Positions 9,998 through 20,790 of a DNA stretch of 64,000 nt are shown here, one piece after another. The stretch comes from Marasmius tenuissimus. Lineage: Eukaryota > Basidiomycota > Agaricomycetes > Agaricales > Marasmiaceae. The position numbers and the translations under genes were made by a program. The DNA is taken from assembly GCA_029532415.1 (NCBI GenBank), contig JAQOTA010000047.1:3224001-3288000 (forward strand), in the 5' to 3' direction. The notes beneath the pieces were generated by a model, which was not told the origin of the DNA, ran no database searches, and saw nothing but the letters and a program-made list of their open reading frames with translations. The first letter of the stretch is position 1. Each line of letters opens with the position of its first letter.

Positions 9998-12900
9998 TCA
10001 GAACCATCCTTCACTAGCACCGCTCCTACCCCACTGTTCCGATTCCTCGTATCCGAACGAAGAAGGCTCCAACTGACCGTGCGAGAGCGTACCAGCAGAT
10101 CCCGTCCATGCATAAGGAATGACCGGTGGCGGCTGTATCTGCAGCGCAAACCCGTTACGCTCGTGCTGATGACCGATGGAACCTTCAGAGAAACTTGAAG
10201 GGTATTCCAGAGAGGTTGGCACGCCGCCGTATAAGGAGTATGGGGGATGGGTGCGATTTTCAGCGACCGAATGGGATAGGTGAGAAACCGTCGACGTAGA
10301 AGCGGGAGATGGACCATATATGCTAGGGCTGCTGTTGCTGGCCGTAACGAACGATGATCCCAAATGTTGGTTAAGTGTATTGTACTGCCAGTCCCCAGAC
10401 CACCTGAAGTCGTGACCAGCGTTGGCGTCGTATTCGGTAGTGCTGGTGGTACTGACCAGGTAGGCACTTGGATCAGTGTAAGGAGAGACCGCCATGCTCG
10501 CAGTAGGATGACCAATTGAATAGGCATGCTCAGAGGTGCTGTATGGGCCAATCGGCGGCGCTGTATCGAAAGAGTTGGACCCCGTTGCATGCGATACATC
10601 GAGAGACTGTTCTGCGGTATGGACAAGCAGGGGGAATGAGTCGATCATGTTGGCAGTCGACATCATCAAGCCATGGGGAGATGACACATCTCTCGGAGAG
10701 AGACTGGTAGGGTGGGAGGGATGACAACGGGATACTGGATTGTCCGAGGGATAGTAGTGCAATGGATGGAGTTGCGAGGCTGAGGCACCTTGCTGTACAC
10801 AGTGAGGTTGGTTCATTCTGGAAGTTCTGGCTGGCAGGGGTCGAATGAGCCGCAAGTTTGCATCGATAACAACCTGCTCATTGCTATTGAGGTCGACCTT
10901 GTGACGAAAATCCTATCCGTGCAACCGTAAGGCGATAGGATAAAACTATAGAGCAGTAATGACGCACCTCATGTGGATGGTTGCGGGTCACTATCCCTCC
11001 ATGCTTGACGCCAGTCTTCCGCCGTTTGTTGGGAACAATACAATATGAGGTGTCTGTGTACTTGTCTTCCCTATTCTGAGGGTCGCCCACGGAAGCCATA
11101 TCCTCCGCCCGTATCAGGCCTAGCATGTTTGATGGGTATTCCGAGTTGACGATGTTGACGGATCCACTGAGATCGGTGGGGGCTTGGGGACTTGGAGATG
11201 TCTGATCTGTAAACAGGATTCAGGGAATGATTGAGCAGTAGAGGTTCAGGAAGCACACCTTCGTGAACATCGTCAAAGCGATCTGAGTCATCCACTGGAC
11301 AGAAGATGTTGCCATATCCGCGATGTCGAGCAAAGTCGGCGGCGGTTGGGTCGAAACCTCGAAGGGTTTGGTACTGACGAATCAACTTGTAGCTGTCGGT
11401 GGACCAGGAGTAGGCGGAAAAGTGGTCACGGAAGGATAGTTGGACGGGAAGGCCGAGGTTGCAACACAACTCGGGTGAGAGGTGAGGTTGGCCATCTTCA
11501 TGGAAGGACCAGTGATGGAGGGAAGATGTTTTGCCACTGAGGAGGTCGGGGGGAGGTGGATAGACGAAAAGAAAAATGGGTTGCTGGCGTTGCAATTGGC
11601 ATATGTAAGGGGATCCATTGAGGTAGCTGTCCAACCACGCGTCAGGATAGACAAGTGCTGGGTGATGTTTAGTGAGTGGAAGGGGGGAAATGAAATGAGG
11701 ACGCACTAAACCCCTCCCGAGCATCCTCCAACGAAACCCCTCGAGCATGGAAAACACGCCATGATTGCGAGAGCCATGCCCCCCCTGCGTCCAAATTCAA
11801 CCGCAACACAAACCATCCATCTCCATCGAGTCGAAATCTACTCGTGGATTTCAGACAGAGTGGCCTGTGATTTGTGAGAAACCCACCTTGTCCAACCATT
11901 CTCCAAACACGTCTGATCCACAAGATTGTCCTCCCAACTCTCCCAGACATTACTTGCGATGGCGATGGGGGTTTTGGTTCGAGCCGAAAAGACAGTCGGC
12001 CAATCGACCCGTTCAGGCACGCCTTCGTCATTCCTAGCGTAATCCATTGCGCTCATAAATGCGCCATCGGCTTCGTGACTCGCCAAGAAGCGCATGCTAA
12101 CCTCTTCCTGGAGAAGTTCGGCGGTTGGAGGTATGTCCTTAATACCCCACCCAATCCACCTGAGACGTGAATATGGTCCCTTCGGACCACGGCAGATTAC
12201 TCCTCTGCTAGAATCAATCCACAACTCCTCATTGTCACACCCCCATTGTGTCTATGAATGTATTATGAACTCATTTACCCATAATACAAAGGCTACTTAC
12301 ACATAAACTCTTAAGATATTTCTGACCAGAATACCCCACCTTTCTGATGAATTGTGCAAGTGGTATGAGGTCTAGTTGAAGGTCATTCAATTAATTTTGG
12401 GAAGCACCAATAATGCATGCAAGCTTACTGTGCCAAAGAACCATGGACGGAATTGTTCCGTTGGCAATCGCATACACCTGGGAAGCGTCGGTAGACCTGA
12501 AAGATTTCTGTCATCCAAGTGATCTTCGAGTTTTTTCTGACGTACAGTATTCTTGAGAGCTTGAGAAATTCCTCCCTGAAAGCCTAATGGTACGAGTGAG
12601 GCTGAGGTTGGGACCGAACAAAATGAGATACTGGACTGACCTTTTGTGCATCCGGCCCACTATAAGATACCGTTGTGAACTCACCCTCCACCCCCGCAAC
12701 CTTTGCCGTACAAATTGTCTTGGTCGCCTCGAGAAGGCATCGACACTCTTCCCGTGGCCAATGACAACGTCCGAAACAATGACGAGTCTGGCAGATGTCC
12801 CAAAGTCTGTAGATGTCACCACGCGTGAGGTTTCGGAACTATACAGAGTCAGATTTCTGCATAACTTCTAATGCAAGCGATGCAAGACCCACATCGTCAA

Positions 12901-13030
12901 ACTCCGTAAGTTTCCTCTCTACTTGTTGGATGATTTGGTTATAGTGATTGTGTTGGTCGCCTCGAACACTATTGAAGGTCCCGCCGGTGATAGAGAATTC
13001 TCGCGCCTTGTATAAAAAGGACTGGGACAT
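9998..13030 (-). CDS. Uncharacterised basidiomycete family protein, copy A (intact, 849 aa, unusual C-terminus)
   Basis: Ten exons can be joined with consistent phase: 13030-12893, 12838-12641, 12583-12546, 12496-12429, 12371-12301, 12251-11911, 11864-11707, 11657-11259, 11206-10968, 10897-9998. They sum to 2550 nt with no internal stop. The protein starts MSQSFLYKAREFSITGGTFN..VRGDQHNHY, a start seen widely in Agaricomycete proteins of unknown function. A Cys-rich segment follows (DICQTRHCFGRC..EECRC), then GEFTTVSYSGPDAQ, YAIANGTIPSMVLWH, ELWIDSSRGVICRGPKGP, and the most conserved block LHHWSFHEDG...LRGFDPTAADFARH. After that, residues from about 470 on differ from copies B and D: an NKRRKTG basic patch and about 300 residues rich in Ser, Pro, His and Tyr. 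No signal peptide or membrane segment is seen. The intron at 11865-11910 has a weak donor (GTGTTT). No function is assigned. Confidence 0.8.
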
Positions 13031-14791
13031 TGCGCAGTTTGTGGAGGGACGTGGCAATGGGGGAGGAGCAAGGGGGATGAGGAGAAAGTGAAACAAGCCT
13101 ATACATGTAGGCAGCCCTGGACATACACGCCCGTTCCTCGTGTTAATCCCAAGCAATCAGAACACCGCTCGAGACCTGATCAGATTTTACAGCAAGGTCA
13201 TATCCGCCGGAGATGAACCCAAAATTACATTGCTGTTGAGCGCTGACACTGTAGATCTAGAACAAGATGAACGGATATTCACCATCATGATACATGCCAG
13301 AAGCACGCCTGTTCCCCGAGCTCGTCGGACTAACACATAATCATAGAATACGCTTACTCGCCACTTCCGGCCTTTTAAACTCCACGACGACCGTGAAGGA
13401 TGTGGTCCTGCGAGGGCCATTGACTCAAGTAAGTATGCACTGGTGGGGAGAAACCGGTCAGTCTAGCTCAACCACAACTCAGTGATCGAGCTATTTACAT
13501 GCAATGTGATACCCACCGATGGACTGATAATTTATGCAGCAATGGACGAATAGCGCCTGAATTCGAACTGATCTGGGGGCTGGCTGTATAGATCAGGGTG
13601 ATAGTGCTAATGGAAGAATATATGGGCGCGAATCACAGAACGTTCGTTCATTTACTCACAGCAAAATTCCCTCATTCCGGGAACCAAAAGACCGTATAAA
13701 GACCTTGCGTTTAACACGTTTCTTATCTGTCGGTTCCATCTGTGGTCATCGATTGCTGCACAGTGTACTGGTTGTTTGTGCCAGACGAGACAAGTTCGGG
13801 CGTGAGTACGATAAAAATGGAAAAGGGAATGCGCACGTGAAGTTGACGCACCTCGATCGATACAGCCTAAAATGCTCTCTCAACTTCATATTTTGCCCAT
13901 ACTCTCGGGTTTTCCGAGAATCACCCCAAATCCCGAGTCATGAGCTAACCATGGCAAATCATTCGTTGGGTGCACCTCGTTAGCCGTGAGAATTCCTTCT
14001 AATGCATAGCTCTGCGTGATTTTGGGAATAACACGCCAGAATCTTGTTTTGAGTAGACAATTTGGCGTCTTTCAGGCGCCATGTTGAAGTTTGAACCGTA
14101 CTGCCACGTGTATGTAGGAGAGCAGGCGAGACGAAGTTCAAACGAAAGGAGCCCCTCGAAGGTCTGAGAGTTTCACAGTATCTATCTAACGTTGTGGCTA
14201 AAGGTAGTAATATTCAAATAGAAAGATAAAATTGCACCTACTCACCCAGATCCCAAAGCCCAGATTTTTGTACCCCAAATCGTACCAAGACTGTACAAGT
14301 ACCAATAGCACATCCATTAAAGATAAGGAGCGGTACCAGGAGGTTCCATGTCGTAGAATAAAGAGACATCCGAGAGTTGTTATCCCAGCGAATACAGTAA
14401 CCTCGATCAAAGCCTAGTTTCATCCCGAGTCCCGATCATGAGTCAAAAACTGGATGTCGAGCGATACTCAGAACAAATGAATGATTGGCAGGTTGCGAAT
14501 ATGGATAGCGCAGGAGAATCGTGGTGCAAGTTGAGGAGAAAGATTTGTTGAGATTGAATTCCCGAGAACTGCGGGCTTTGCCGAAATATCAGGACCGAGT
14601 CTCGTTGGTTGGCCTTACAGACTCTCTCACCTCAACCACCACTCTTGAGTGCTGGGGTCATTGACACGGTACGTTTTTGAGTAGCAAGTCTTCAAATTCC
14701 TGCAAGTTTAGGTGAACCAGGTAGCCGGCATTCTAAGGACCAATCTATTGCTTGTAGGAGCTCCTGCTCGGCATCATATCTTCAATCACAC
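13031..14791. other. Duplicated 5' flank of copy A
   Basis: No gene is supported. Much of this stretch aligns by eye with the flank of copy C (44134-45950), and part with copy B (29168-30120). Shared landmarks are TTGCTGTTGAGCGCTG (13229), the CGGGTTTTCCGAGAATCAC region (13907) and GGGGTCATTGACACGGTACG (14655). Only short, non-corresponding open frames occur in the three copies, so the conservation probably reflects duplication, perhaps including a promoter. Confidence 0.7.
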
Positions 14792-14796
14792 TCTAA

Positions 14797-15107
14797 TGAT
14801 GAGCCGGCATGACGCCTAGCGCAGAGGACTACAACATGGCTACACTACTACTTACCAGAGAGGAGTTTAGAGAGTTAGAGGCGAGACGTAGAAGCTCAAG
14901 CACACTGTAGATTCAAGTAGAGAACTACAAGCTTATATACATGTAGAGACTATATAAATACCATATAAGGACAACAATGAAAAATTGTACATATGATCAT
15001 AAGTAGAAATGATAAATGGAACAATAGTCCCGCATAATATGATGGCGGGAAGTATGAACCGGGACTTCGGATATACCGGGATCTAATAATAGTCCACGGA
15101 TCCAACA
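14797..15107 (-). repeat. 3' LTR of the full-length Copia element
   Basis: 311 bp, TG...CA ends, in minus orientation starting TGTTGGATCC. It carries a TATA-like motif, TATATAAG, on the minus strand at about 14932-14939 and matches the other LTR except one base. Confidence 0.96.
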
Positions 15108-15149
15108 CACCCCCTCGCTAAGTGCAGCTGAAAAGCGCATCTGAGCGAA

Positions 15150-18100
15150 TCAAGTGGACGAATAGAATTCAAGTCCAAGGTGATCTCTGAACCATAAGAA
15201 CTTCTCGTGTCCGAGATTCTTAGTGAACATGTCTGCAGGATTATAGACTCCTTCGATGAAGAATAACTCGACTTTGCCATCTTCAACACACGATCGAATA
15301 TAATGATATCGAATATCGATGTGCTTGGTTCGGCGTTCTTGAACCGGATTAGATGCAATGAAGATCGAGCCTTGATTGTCACCGCAGATTGGAATAGGAC
15401 CTAGGTCAATTCCAAGTTCAGAGAGTAGCGATCTTATCCAGGAAGCTTGACGACTGCAATCCGACAGTGCCATATACTCAGCCTCAGTGGAAGAAAGAGC
15501 TACAGTCTTCTGGGCGTGTGATTGCCACGAGAAGATGCCGCCTGCTAACTTGAAGAAGTAGCCAGTGATCGAACGGCGCTTGATAGGATCGGCAGCCCAA
15601 TCCGAGTCTGTGAACACAAGGAGACCTCCATCAGAGTCACCATCGTAAACGAGTGAGTAATCTGATGTGCCAGCTAGATAGCGGCAGATATACAGAGCTT
15701 TATCGAGATGTTCCTTCGTTGGATTAGAAGAGAACTGGGATAGCTTCGTAACTGCGTAGGCAATATCAGGACGTGTACCCAGCATGATGTACAGAAGCGA
15801 CCCAATCACAGACTGGAATTTGGAGCGAATGGCAGGATTGACTGGACCATCGTTGGGAGTTGGCACATAGCCAGCAGGTAAGGGCGTAGGAGCACCTTTT
15901 GCATTCTGCATCCCAAAACGTTCAAGGACTTTCTTCAGATAATCCTTCTGGTCAATCATGATCTTATTGCCTTCACGACGAATGCTCATGCGGAGAAATT
16001 CGCTAGCATCGCCCATATCGCGGCATTCCCATCGAGCCATGAACTCGGCTTTCTTCTTGTCAACAAAAGCTTTGTTAGGACCCATGAAGAGTGCATCGTC
16101 AACGTAGATGATCGCATACACAACTTCACCACTCTTCGAATCTTTGCAGATGAAGAGTCCAGCATCAGAAGTTAGGCGTTTGAAGCCCAGTACTTCCATG
16201 GACGAGCTGAGGGTTCGCCACCACTCAAGGGCAGCTTGCTTCAGTCCATATAATGCACGACGCAGGCGTAATACCTTACGTTCTTGGCCCTTGACTTTGA
16301 AGCCTTCAGGTTGTTCCATGTAAATCTCCTCAACAAGATCGCCGTATAGGAAGGCGTTCTTAACATCAACAGAGGTGATGTACCAGTTCTTGAGAGCTGC
16401 GAGAGCAAGCATCATACGAACAGTCTCATAACGAACAACTGGTGAGAAGATCTCATCAAAATCGACACCTTCGACCTGAGAGAAACCTTTGGCAACAAGT
16501 CTAGCTTTCTTGCGACCATTCGACTTAACGTCGAAGACCCATCTGTTTCTGATGGCTTTGCGACCTTTAGGCAAGTCACAGAGTTCGAAGACCTTGCGCT
16601 TACGAAGTGCCTCAAGTTCTTCGTGGCAAGCGTTCTTCCATTCCTTCTGTTGCTCAACAGGCAACTTTAGAATATCGCGGAGTGTCCACTCTCTGATATT
16701 AGAGAAATCAGGAGTATCGGACGTTGGAAGCGAATCGTGAATTGGAACGGCATTGTTCAACAAGTAAATCACGAATCCTACTCCCCCTTCTTGGGTCAGT
16801 CTTTCGACTACGCTTTCTTCCTCATGCGACTCAGTGCTTCCACTGGGTTCTGGAGCAGGCGGAGGCGGAAGTGGACCAGGAATCCCCTTTTTACCACCTT
16901 TGCCTTTCCCAGATCGCGAAGAGCTAGGACGATCAACTGGATGTGTAGGTTCTTTATCTCCAGTGACGTTTCTCCAAGTATTTTTATTCCCTAAGTCGCG
17001 AATAATGTCTGAGGGTCTATTTGGGTTCCGCTGTTCACCAAATATGTTACCAGGTTGCGTTACACCCTTCCGCTGCCTCGAAGACCGGCGTGGACCATCC
17101 GCTGCTGGTGCAGGCGGAGGAACGGCGGGTTCGCCTGGAGGCGTCGAAGGACCAGATTCAGGGAGTGGCATATCCCCTGGCGCAGGGCCACCTGCAGGTT
17201 CGTCAACCTGAGGTTCTGATCTCTTAGAAGGTTCGGAGCGACGTCTGAGATCTGGCAATGGAGTATCAAAACCGTCGTCATCAGAGTCTTCATCTTCCGA
17301 AGGAATGTTGGGATTTTCACCCAAAGTAAATGGTTCACTACCGATAGGTGTGAAGCCACGAGTTTTGGCATCAGGACACTTGTTATACAGCGTCTCATCG
17401 AACAGTGCAGTGCTACCTTTGAATACAGAATTATTGCTTCGCATGAATAGGAAGCCTTTCATCCCATCTTGGTAGCCGATGAAAGTCATCAACTCACTTC
17501 GAGGAGCGAGTTTATTCTTCCTACGATCTTCTGGAATGAAGACGTAGGCTGCACAACCCATAACTTGGAGATGTGAAACATCAGGTGCTTCGCCATAAAG
17601 CATTTCGAACGGAGTTCGCCAGCTCAAACGTTGCACAGGAGTGCGATTGTAGAGGTGGACGGCGTGCACATGGCAGAATTCCCACCAGGACTGAGGCATG
17701 CAAGCTTCAAAGCGAAGAGCTTCAGCCTTCTCATGAATAGTCCTGTTGAATCGTTCAGCACGACCGTTTTGTTGTGGTGTATACGGTATGCTTTGATCCC
17801 TCTGGATCCCATATTCTTTCAGTACTGCATCAAACTTATCTCCTTTGTACTCTCCCCCTTCATCGGACATCCAGGTCTTGACAACAGCATTGAATTGCGT
17901 CTTGACCATAGTAAGGAAGTCCCTTAAAGCGGGTACTGCCTCGTCTTTCGTCTTGAGCTTGGAGGTCCAAACGTAGGACGTGCAGTCATCGAGAAAAGAG
18001 ATGTAGTACTTGTACCGGTGATACGATTCAGCCGGGTACGACTTCAAATCCGAATGTATGCGTTCAAACGGTTTAGAAGCTCTTGTAGTAGAGTTGGGGA

Positions 18101-20492
18101 ACGATTTTTCATGCATCTTGCCTTCAGCACAACCACGACACAGAGGTGTCTTCTTAGTAGGCATCTTAAGGTCAAGTGGGAAACCTTGCGTATGTTTCCG
18201 AGCTTTGTTCAGGGCTTTATCCGATGGATGCCCAAAGCGTCTGTGCTCAATATCGTAGTCGACGTTGTAAACGACCGACTTGGCCATTAAAACCTCAGCA
18301 GATGCTTTCCGCGAGTGTACCCAATAAATGGTTTGACCAGGCATATGAGGGTAGGAAACAAGCGACTGTCGTCGCTGTGAAGAGTAGAAGGCTAACTTCT
18401 TCGCGTTTCCACGAATTGATAGACCATCTTGAAGGAACTCTCCCATTGATAGTAGATGTATGTCCAATTGAGGTATGTCATAGACAGGATAGAGACGCGA
18501 AACGCGCTCAGTAATTTTCCCGTCATGTCCTTCAACATCATGCTTAATGAAGACAGTGCCTTTACCCTTGATCTGTATAGGGTTGCCCTTATTCGCAGTA
18601 TTTACGATAGGACCATCAAGCGATTCATATTCAGCGAAGTCATTCAAATCATTCGTGAAATGAGAGGAGGCACCAGAATCAAGGAGCCAACCCTGTGCAT
18701 TGTTCACACTTTTCTTTCCCTTACATTGAGTACATCCCACAAAGTGGGTCGAAATAGCATTGCAAAATATTACAAGTGATTCCAGATCACTACGACTACC
18801 GCGCGCACTACTGATACCAACTAGTTGAGAGCAGCGCTGTAGGTTTGCATCAGCTTGGGAAAGCAGGTCAAGGTAGGGAACTTGCCTGTCATCGTGGAAC
18901 GATCCAAGAGAGACGTCATCCGGGACGTCCTCTACCCCTGCAGCTTCGGCAATGTCGTTGTCAACATCATTACCAAATAGAGAAGTCATATCGCCCATAC
19001 CGTCGTCAGATCCCCAGTCCATCTCTACATCTTCATCAAGATCAACGCTGCGAGAGCGTTTAGAAGAAGTAGAAGAAGGACGTCCGGTTCCTTCATCTTC
19101 CGAATCGTCCTCCAGAACTCGCTTGGACGAGGAACCAGGCTTCGAGATACGATCCTGGAGCGAACGATTGGCGGCGGACGTGATGATCTGTTCGAACGGT
19201 TTGAGATGCTGCGCCGTCTTAGGGACACCAAGTCTGTCAGCAAGTGAACGTGCTTCACGTACATCATCAAATACTGACTCGGATGGCTTGAAGCCGGTGA
19301 AGGACTGCATGGCAGCCGGATTCTTCTTGACAGCGGGAGGAACCGTGCTGTCACAAGACTTGTCCCAGTGACCAGTGAAGTGCGCTGGGGGCGGAGATCC
19401 TCTAGCACGGCTAGGAGGGGCGCTGGCGATCTCAGCGCGCAAGGAGTTGTTGACTGCGTTCAACGCAATACGTTCCCTGCGGTCAGTGATCGAGGAGTAA
19501 GGACGGACAGGAGGAGGGGAGGCGACGACGGATGCGTAGGACGCAAGATGGGAGTGACCATGAGACCGATTGTTACCGCTGTTACCGCCGGCGTTGCCGG
19601 GACCCTGGTGCTGGTTGATACCACCGCGAGTACCACGCTGCTGCTTCTTCTTCTTACCCTTGTTCTGGTTCGAAGAAGGACGTTGCTGCTGCTGCTGTGG
19701 TGGACGAGTGTTGGTCTGCTGCTGGTACCCACGCTGCTGACGTTGCTGTGGGGGGCGCTGCTGCTGACCGAACGATGGTTCACGATTACCAGCACGCTTC
19801 ACCGCAGAGAGGCGGTTGGCGAGCTGAGGGTTCTGGCGTTCGTACTCGACCATAATCGCATCATGGACTTTCGAAACCGTAATGCAGTCTTCATCCTCTG
19901 GATCCCTGACGTAGTCATGAAGGGATTTGGATGAGGCGGCGTCCCATTCGGGAGGAATAGCGGCGATGAGCAAGAGGGATTTGATCAATTCGGGGAGAAC
20001 CACTCCTACCTCGGAGAGTCGTTCGATGTAGGATTTGAACTTGGCGATGCCGGCTTGGGGATGAGAGGTGGTGAGTCTGAAAGAGACGAGTTTAACAAAG
20101 TCGCCATAAATGGCAGACAAAGTGGGCTCGCCGTAGGTGAGGTTCAGCTGTTCCCAAGCTTTCTCGGCGTTCATGTCCTTGATCGGATCGAAGACCTCCT
20201 TGGTGGTGGTGATCTGGATGAATCCCATGAGCTGGAGATCTTCCTTGTCCCAGGCAAGACTTTCCTTGACCCATGCGGCGTGCTCCTCAGCAGGAACTTC
20301 GTCACGGACAACGGGAGTAACACCGGTGGGGCTAGTGACTCTGCCAAGAGGCATGGAGGGACGTGGTTCATCACCAGTGAGATGACCGTAAAGACCTTGG
20401 GTCTTGCACACAGCTTCCATTTCGCTGTAGTAGGTCTGTTTGAAGTTGGTGCCGTCGAAGCGACCAGAGAAGTATTTCTTAACGTTGAACAT
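15150..20492 (-). CDS. Copia Gag-Pol polyprotein, intact (1780 aa)
   Basis: A single open frame encoding all retrotransposition functions. I place the start at the ATG at 20492 (MFNVKKYFSGRFDG), because the degraded copy at 36187 keeps the same start; the frame also stays open 23 codons upstream. Gag is UBN2-like over about the first 230 residues, then a Gln-rich stretch (about 19670-19760). The zinc-knuckle position reads only GHWDKSC, lacking the usual first two cysteines. Aspartic protease DSGAS lies near residue 602. Integrase has a CRGC zinc element and D-D-E residues in HSDLKSY, SDEGGEY and NGRAERF (about residues 814-907). Reverse transcriptase has YVDDALFMG (about 1464) and RNase H has DSDWAAD and STEAEYMALSDC. 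No stop or frameshift is seen. Confidence 0.96.
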   Translation of the reverse strand: MFNVKKYFSGRFDGTNFKQTYYSEMEAVCKTQGLYGHLTGDEPRPSMPLGRVTSPTGVTPVVRDEVPAEEHAAWVKESLAWDKEDLQLMGFIQITTTKEVFDPIKDMNAEKAWEQLNLTYGEPTLSAIYGDFVKLVSFRLTTSHPQAGIAKFKSYIERLSEVGVVLPELIKSLLLIAAIPPEWDAASSKSLHDYVRDPEDEDCITVSKVHDAIMVEYERQNPQLANRLSAVKRAGNREPSFGQQQRPPQQRQQRGYQQQTNTRPPQQQQQRPSSNQNKGKKKKQQRGTRGGINQHQGPGNAGGNSGNNRSHGHSHLASYASVVASPPPVRPYSSITDRRERIALNAVNNSLRAEIASAPPSRARGSPPPAHFTGHWDKSCDSTVPPAVKKNPAAMQSFTGFKPSESVFDDVREARSLADRLGVPKTAQHLKPFEQIITSAANRSLQDRISKPGSSSKRVLEDDSEDEGTGRPSSTSSKRSRSVDLDEDVEMDWGSDDGMGDMTSLFGNDVDNDIAEAAGVEDVPDDVSLGSFHDDRQVPYLDLLSQADANLQRCSQLVGISSARGSRSDLESLVIFCNAISTHFVGCTQCKGKKSVNNAQGWLLDSGASSHFTNDLNDFAEYESLDGPIVNTANKGNPIQIKGKGTVFIKHDVEGHDGKITERVSRLYPVYDIPQLDIHLLSMGEFLQDGLSIRGNAKKLAFYSSQRRQSLVSYPHMPGQTIYWVHSRKASAEVLMAKSVVYNVDYDIEHRRFGHPSDKALNKARKHTQGFPLDLKMPTKKTPLCRGCAEGKMHEKSFPNSTTRASKPFERIHSDLKSYPAESYHRYKYYISFLDDCTSYVWTSKLKTKDEAVPALRDFLTMVKTQFNAVVKTWMSDEGGEYKGDKFDAVLKEYGIQRDQSIPYTPQQNGRAERFNRTIHEKAEALRFEACMPQSWWEFCHVHAVHLYNRTPVQRLSWRTPFEMLYGEAPDVSHLQVMGCAAYVFIPEDRRKNKLAPRSELMTFIGYQDGMKGFLFMRSNNSVFKGSTALFDETLYNKCPDAKTRGFTPIGSEPFTLGENPNIPSEDEDSDDDGFDTPLPDLRRRSEPSKRSEPQVDEPAGGPAPGDMPLPESGPSTPPGEPAVPPPAPAADGPRRSSRQRKGVTQPGNIFGEQRNPNRPSDIIRDLGNKNTWRNVTGDKEPTHPVDRPSSSRSGKGKGGKKGIPGPLPPPPAPEPSGSTESHEEESVVERLTQEGGVGFVIYLLNNAVPIHDSLPTSDTPDFSNIREWTLRDILKLPVEQQKEWKNACHEELEALRKRKVFELCDLPKGRKAIRNRWVFDVKSNGRKKARLVAKGFSQVEGVDFDEIFSPVVRYETVRMMLALAALKNWYITSVDVKNAFLYGDLVEEIYMEQPEGFKVKGQERKVLRLRRALYGLKQAALEWWRTLSSSMEVLGFKRLTSDAGLFICKDSKSGEVVYAIIYVDDALFMGPNKAFVDKKKAEFMARWECRDMGDASEFLRMSIRREGNKIMIDQKDYLKKVLERFGMQNAKGAPTPLPAGYVPTPNDGPVNPAIRSKFQSVIGSLLYIMLGTRPDIAYAVTKLSQFSSNPTKEHLDKALYICRYLAGTSDYSLVYDGDSDGGLLVFTDSDWAADPIKRRSITGYFFKLAGGIFSWQSHAQKTVALSSTEAEYMALSDCSRQASWIRSLLSELGIDLGPIPICGDNQGSIFIASNPVQERRTKHIDIRYHYIRSCVEDGKVELFFIEGVYNPADMFTKNLGHEKFLWFRDHLGLEFYSST

Positions 20493-20777
20493 TGTAGTAA
20501 GAGGTTGAGAGATTGGTGTTGGATCTAGAAAAGACAGCATCAGCATGCGTCTAATCAACACAGGGAGCAGCCATCAAGGCGCTATGCTCAACGAGGAGCA
20601 TTGGATCCTTGAGATCCGATGTCGTCGAAGGACGTACATCAATGCCATAGATCGAGCGCTCAATTAAGAGGTCGATGGCAACATGCAGGTCTAGCCTAGC
20701 TAGCTGATGACAGCGGCCTAGGGGCGCTTGTCGCTAACAGCAGCCTAGGGGCGCTCGTTATTGTAGTCGGGCTAACC

Positions 20778-20790
20778 GGGGCCCATAACC
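20778..20790 (-). other. Primer binding site, initiator-tRNA half type
   Basis: Directly inside the 5' LTR the element strand reads GGTTATGGGCCCC. This is complementary to the anticodon stem-loop of initiator tRNA-Met (GGGCCCAUAACC) rather than to a tRNA 3' end. Drosophila copia is known to prime from a cleaved initiator-tRNA half in this way. The degraded copy has GGATATGGGCCCC at 35914. Confidence 0.75.

Noticed and set aside
9998..11126. Separate transcription-factor gene covering only the Ser/Pro-rich tail of copy A
   Set aside because: The tail joins the family core through two phase-consistent introns with good sites and has no convincing start of its own, so one gene is simpler; still listed as testable.
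11865..11910. A 22-nt ultra-short intron (GTGGGT...CACAG) bounded by GT and AG, with the same length in copies A, B and C
   Set aside because: Removing only 22 nt keeps the frame, but so does removing 46 nt from the upstream GTGTTT donor. 46 nt fits the normal intron size of this genome, so the ordinary explanation is preferred.
15083..20274. Many opposite-strand and alternate-frame open reading frames inside the Copia Gag-Pol
   Set aside because: They are shadows of the 1780-codon frame and show no motifs of their own.
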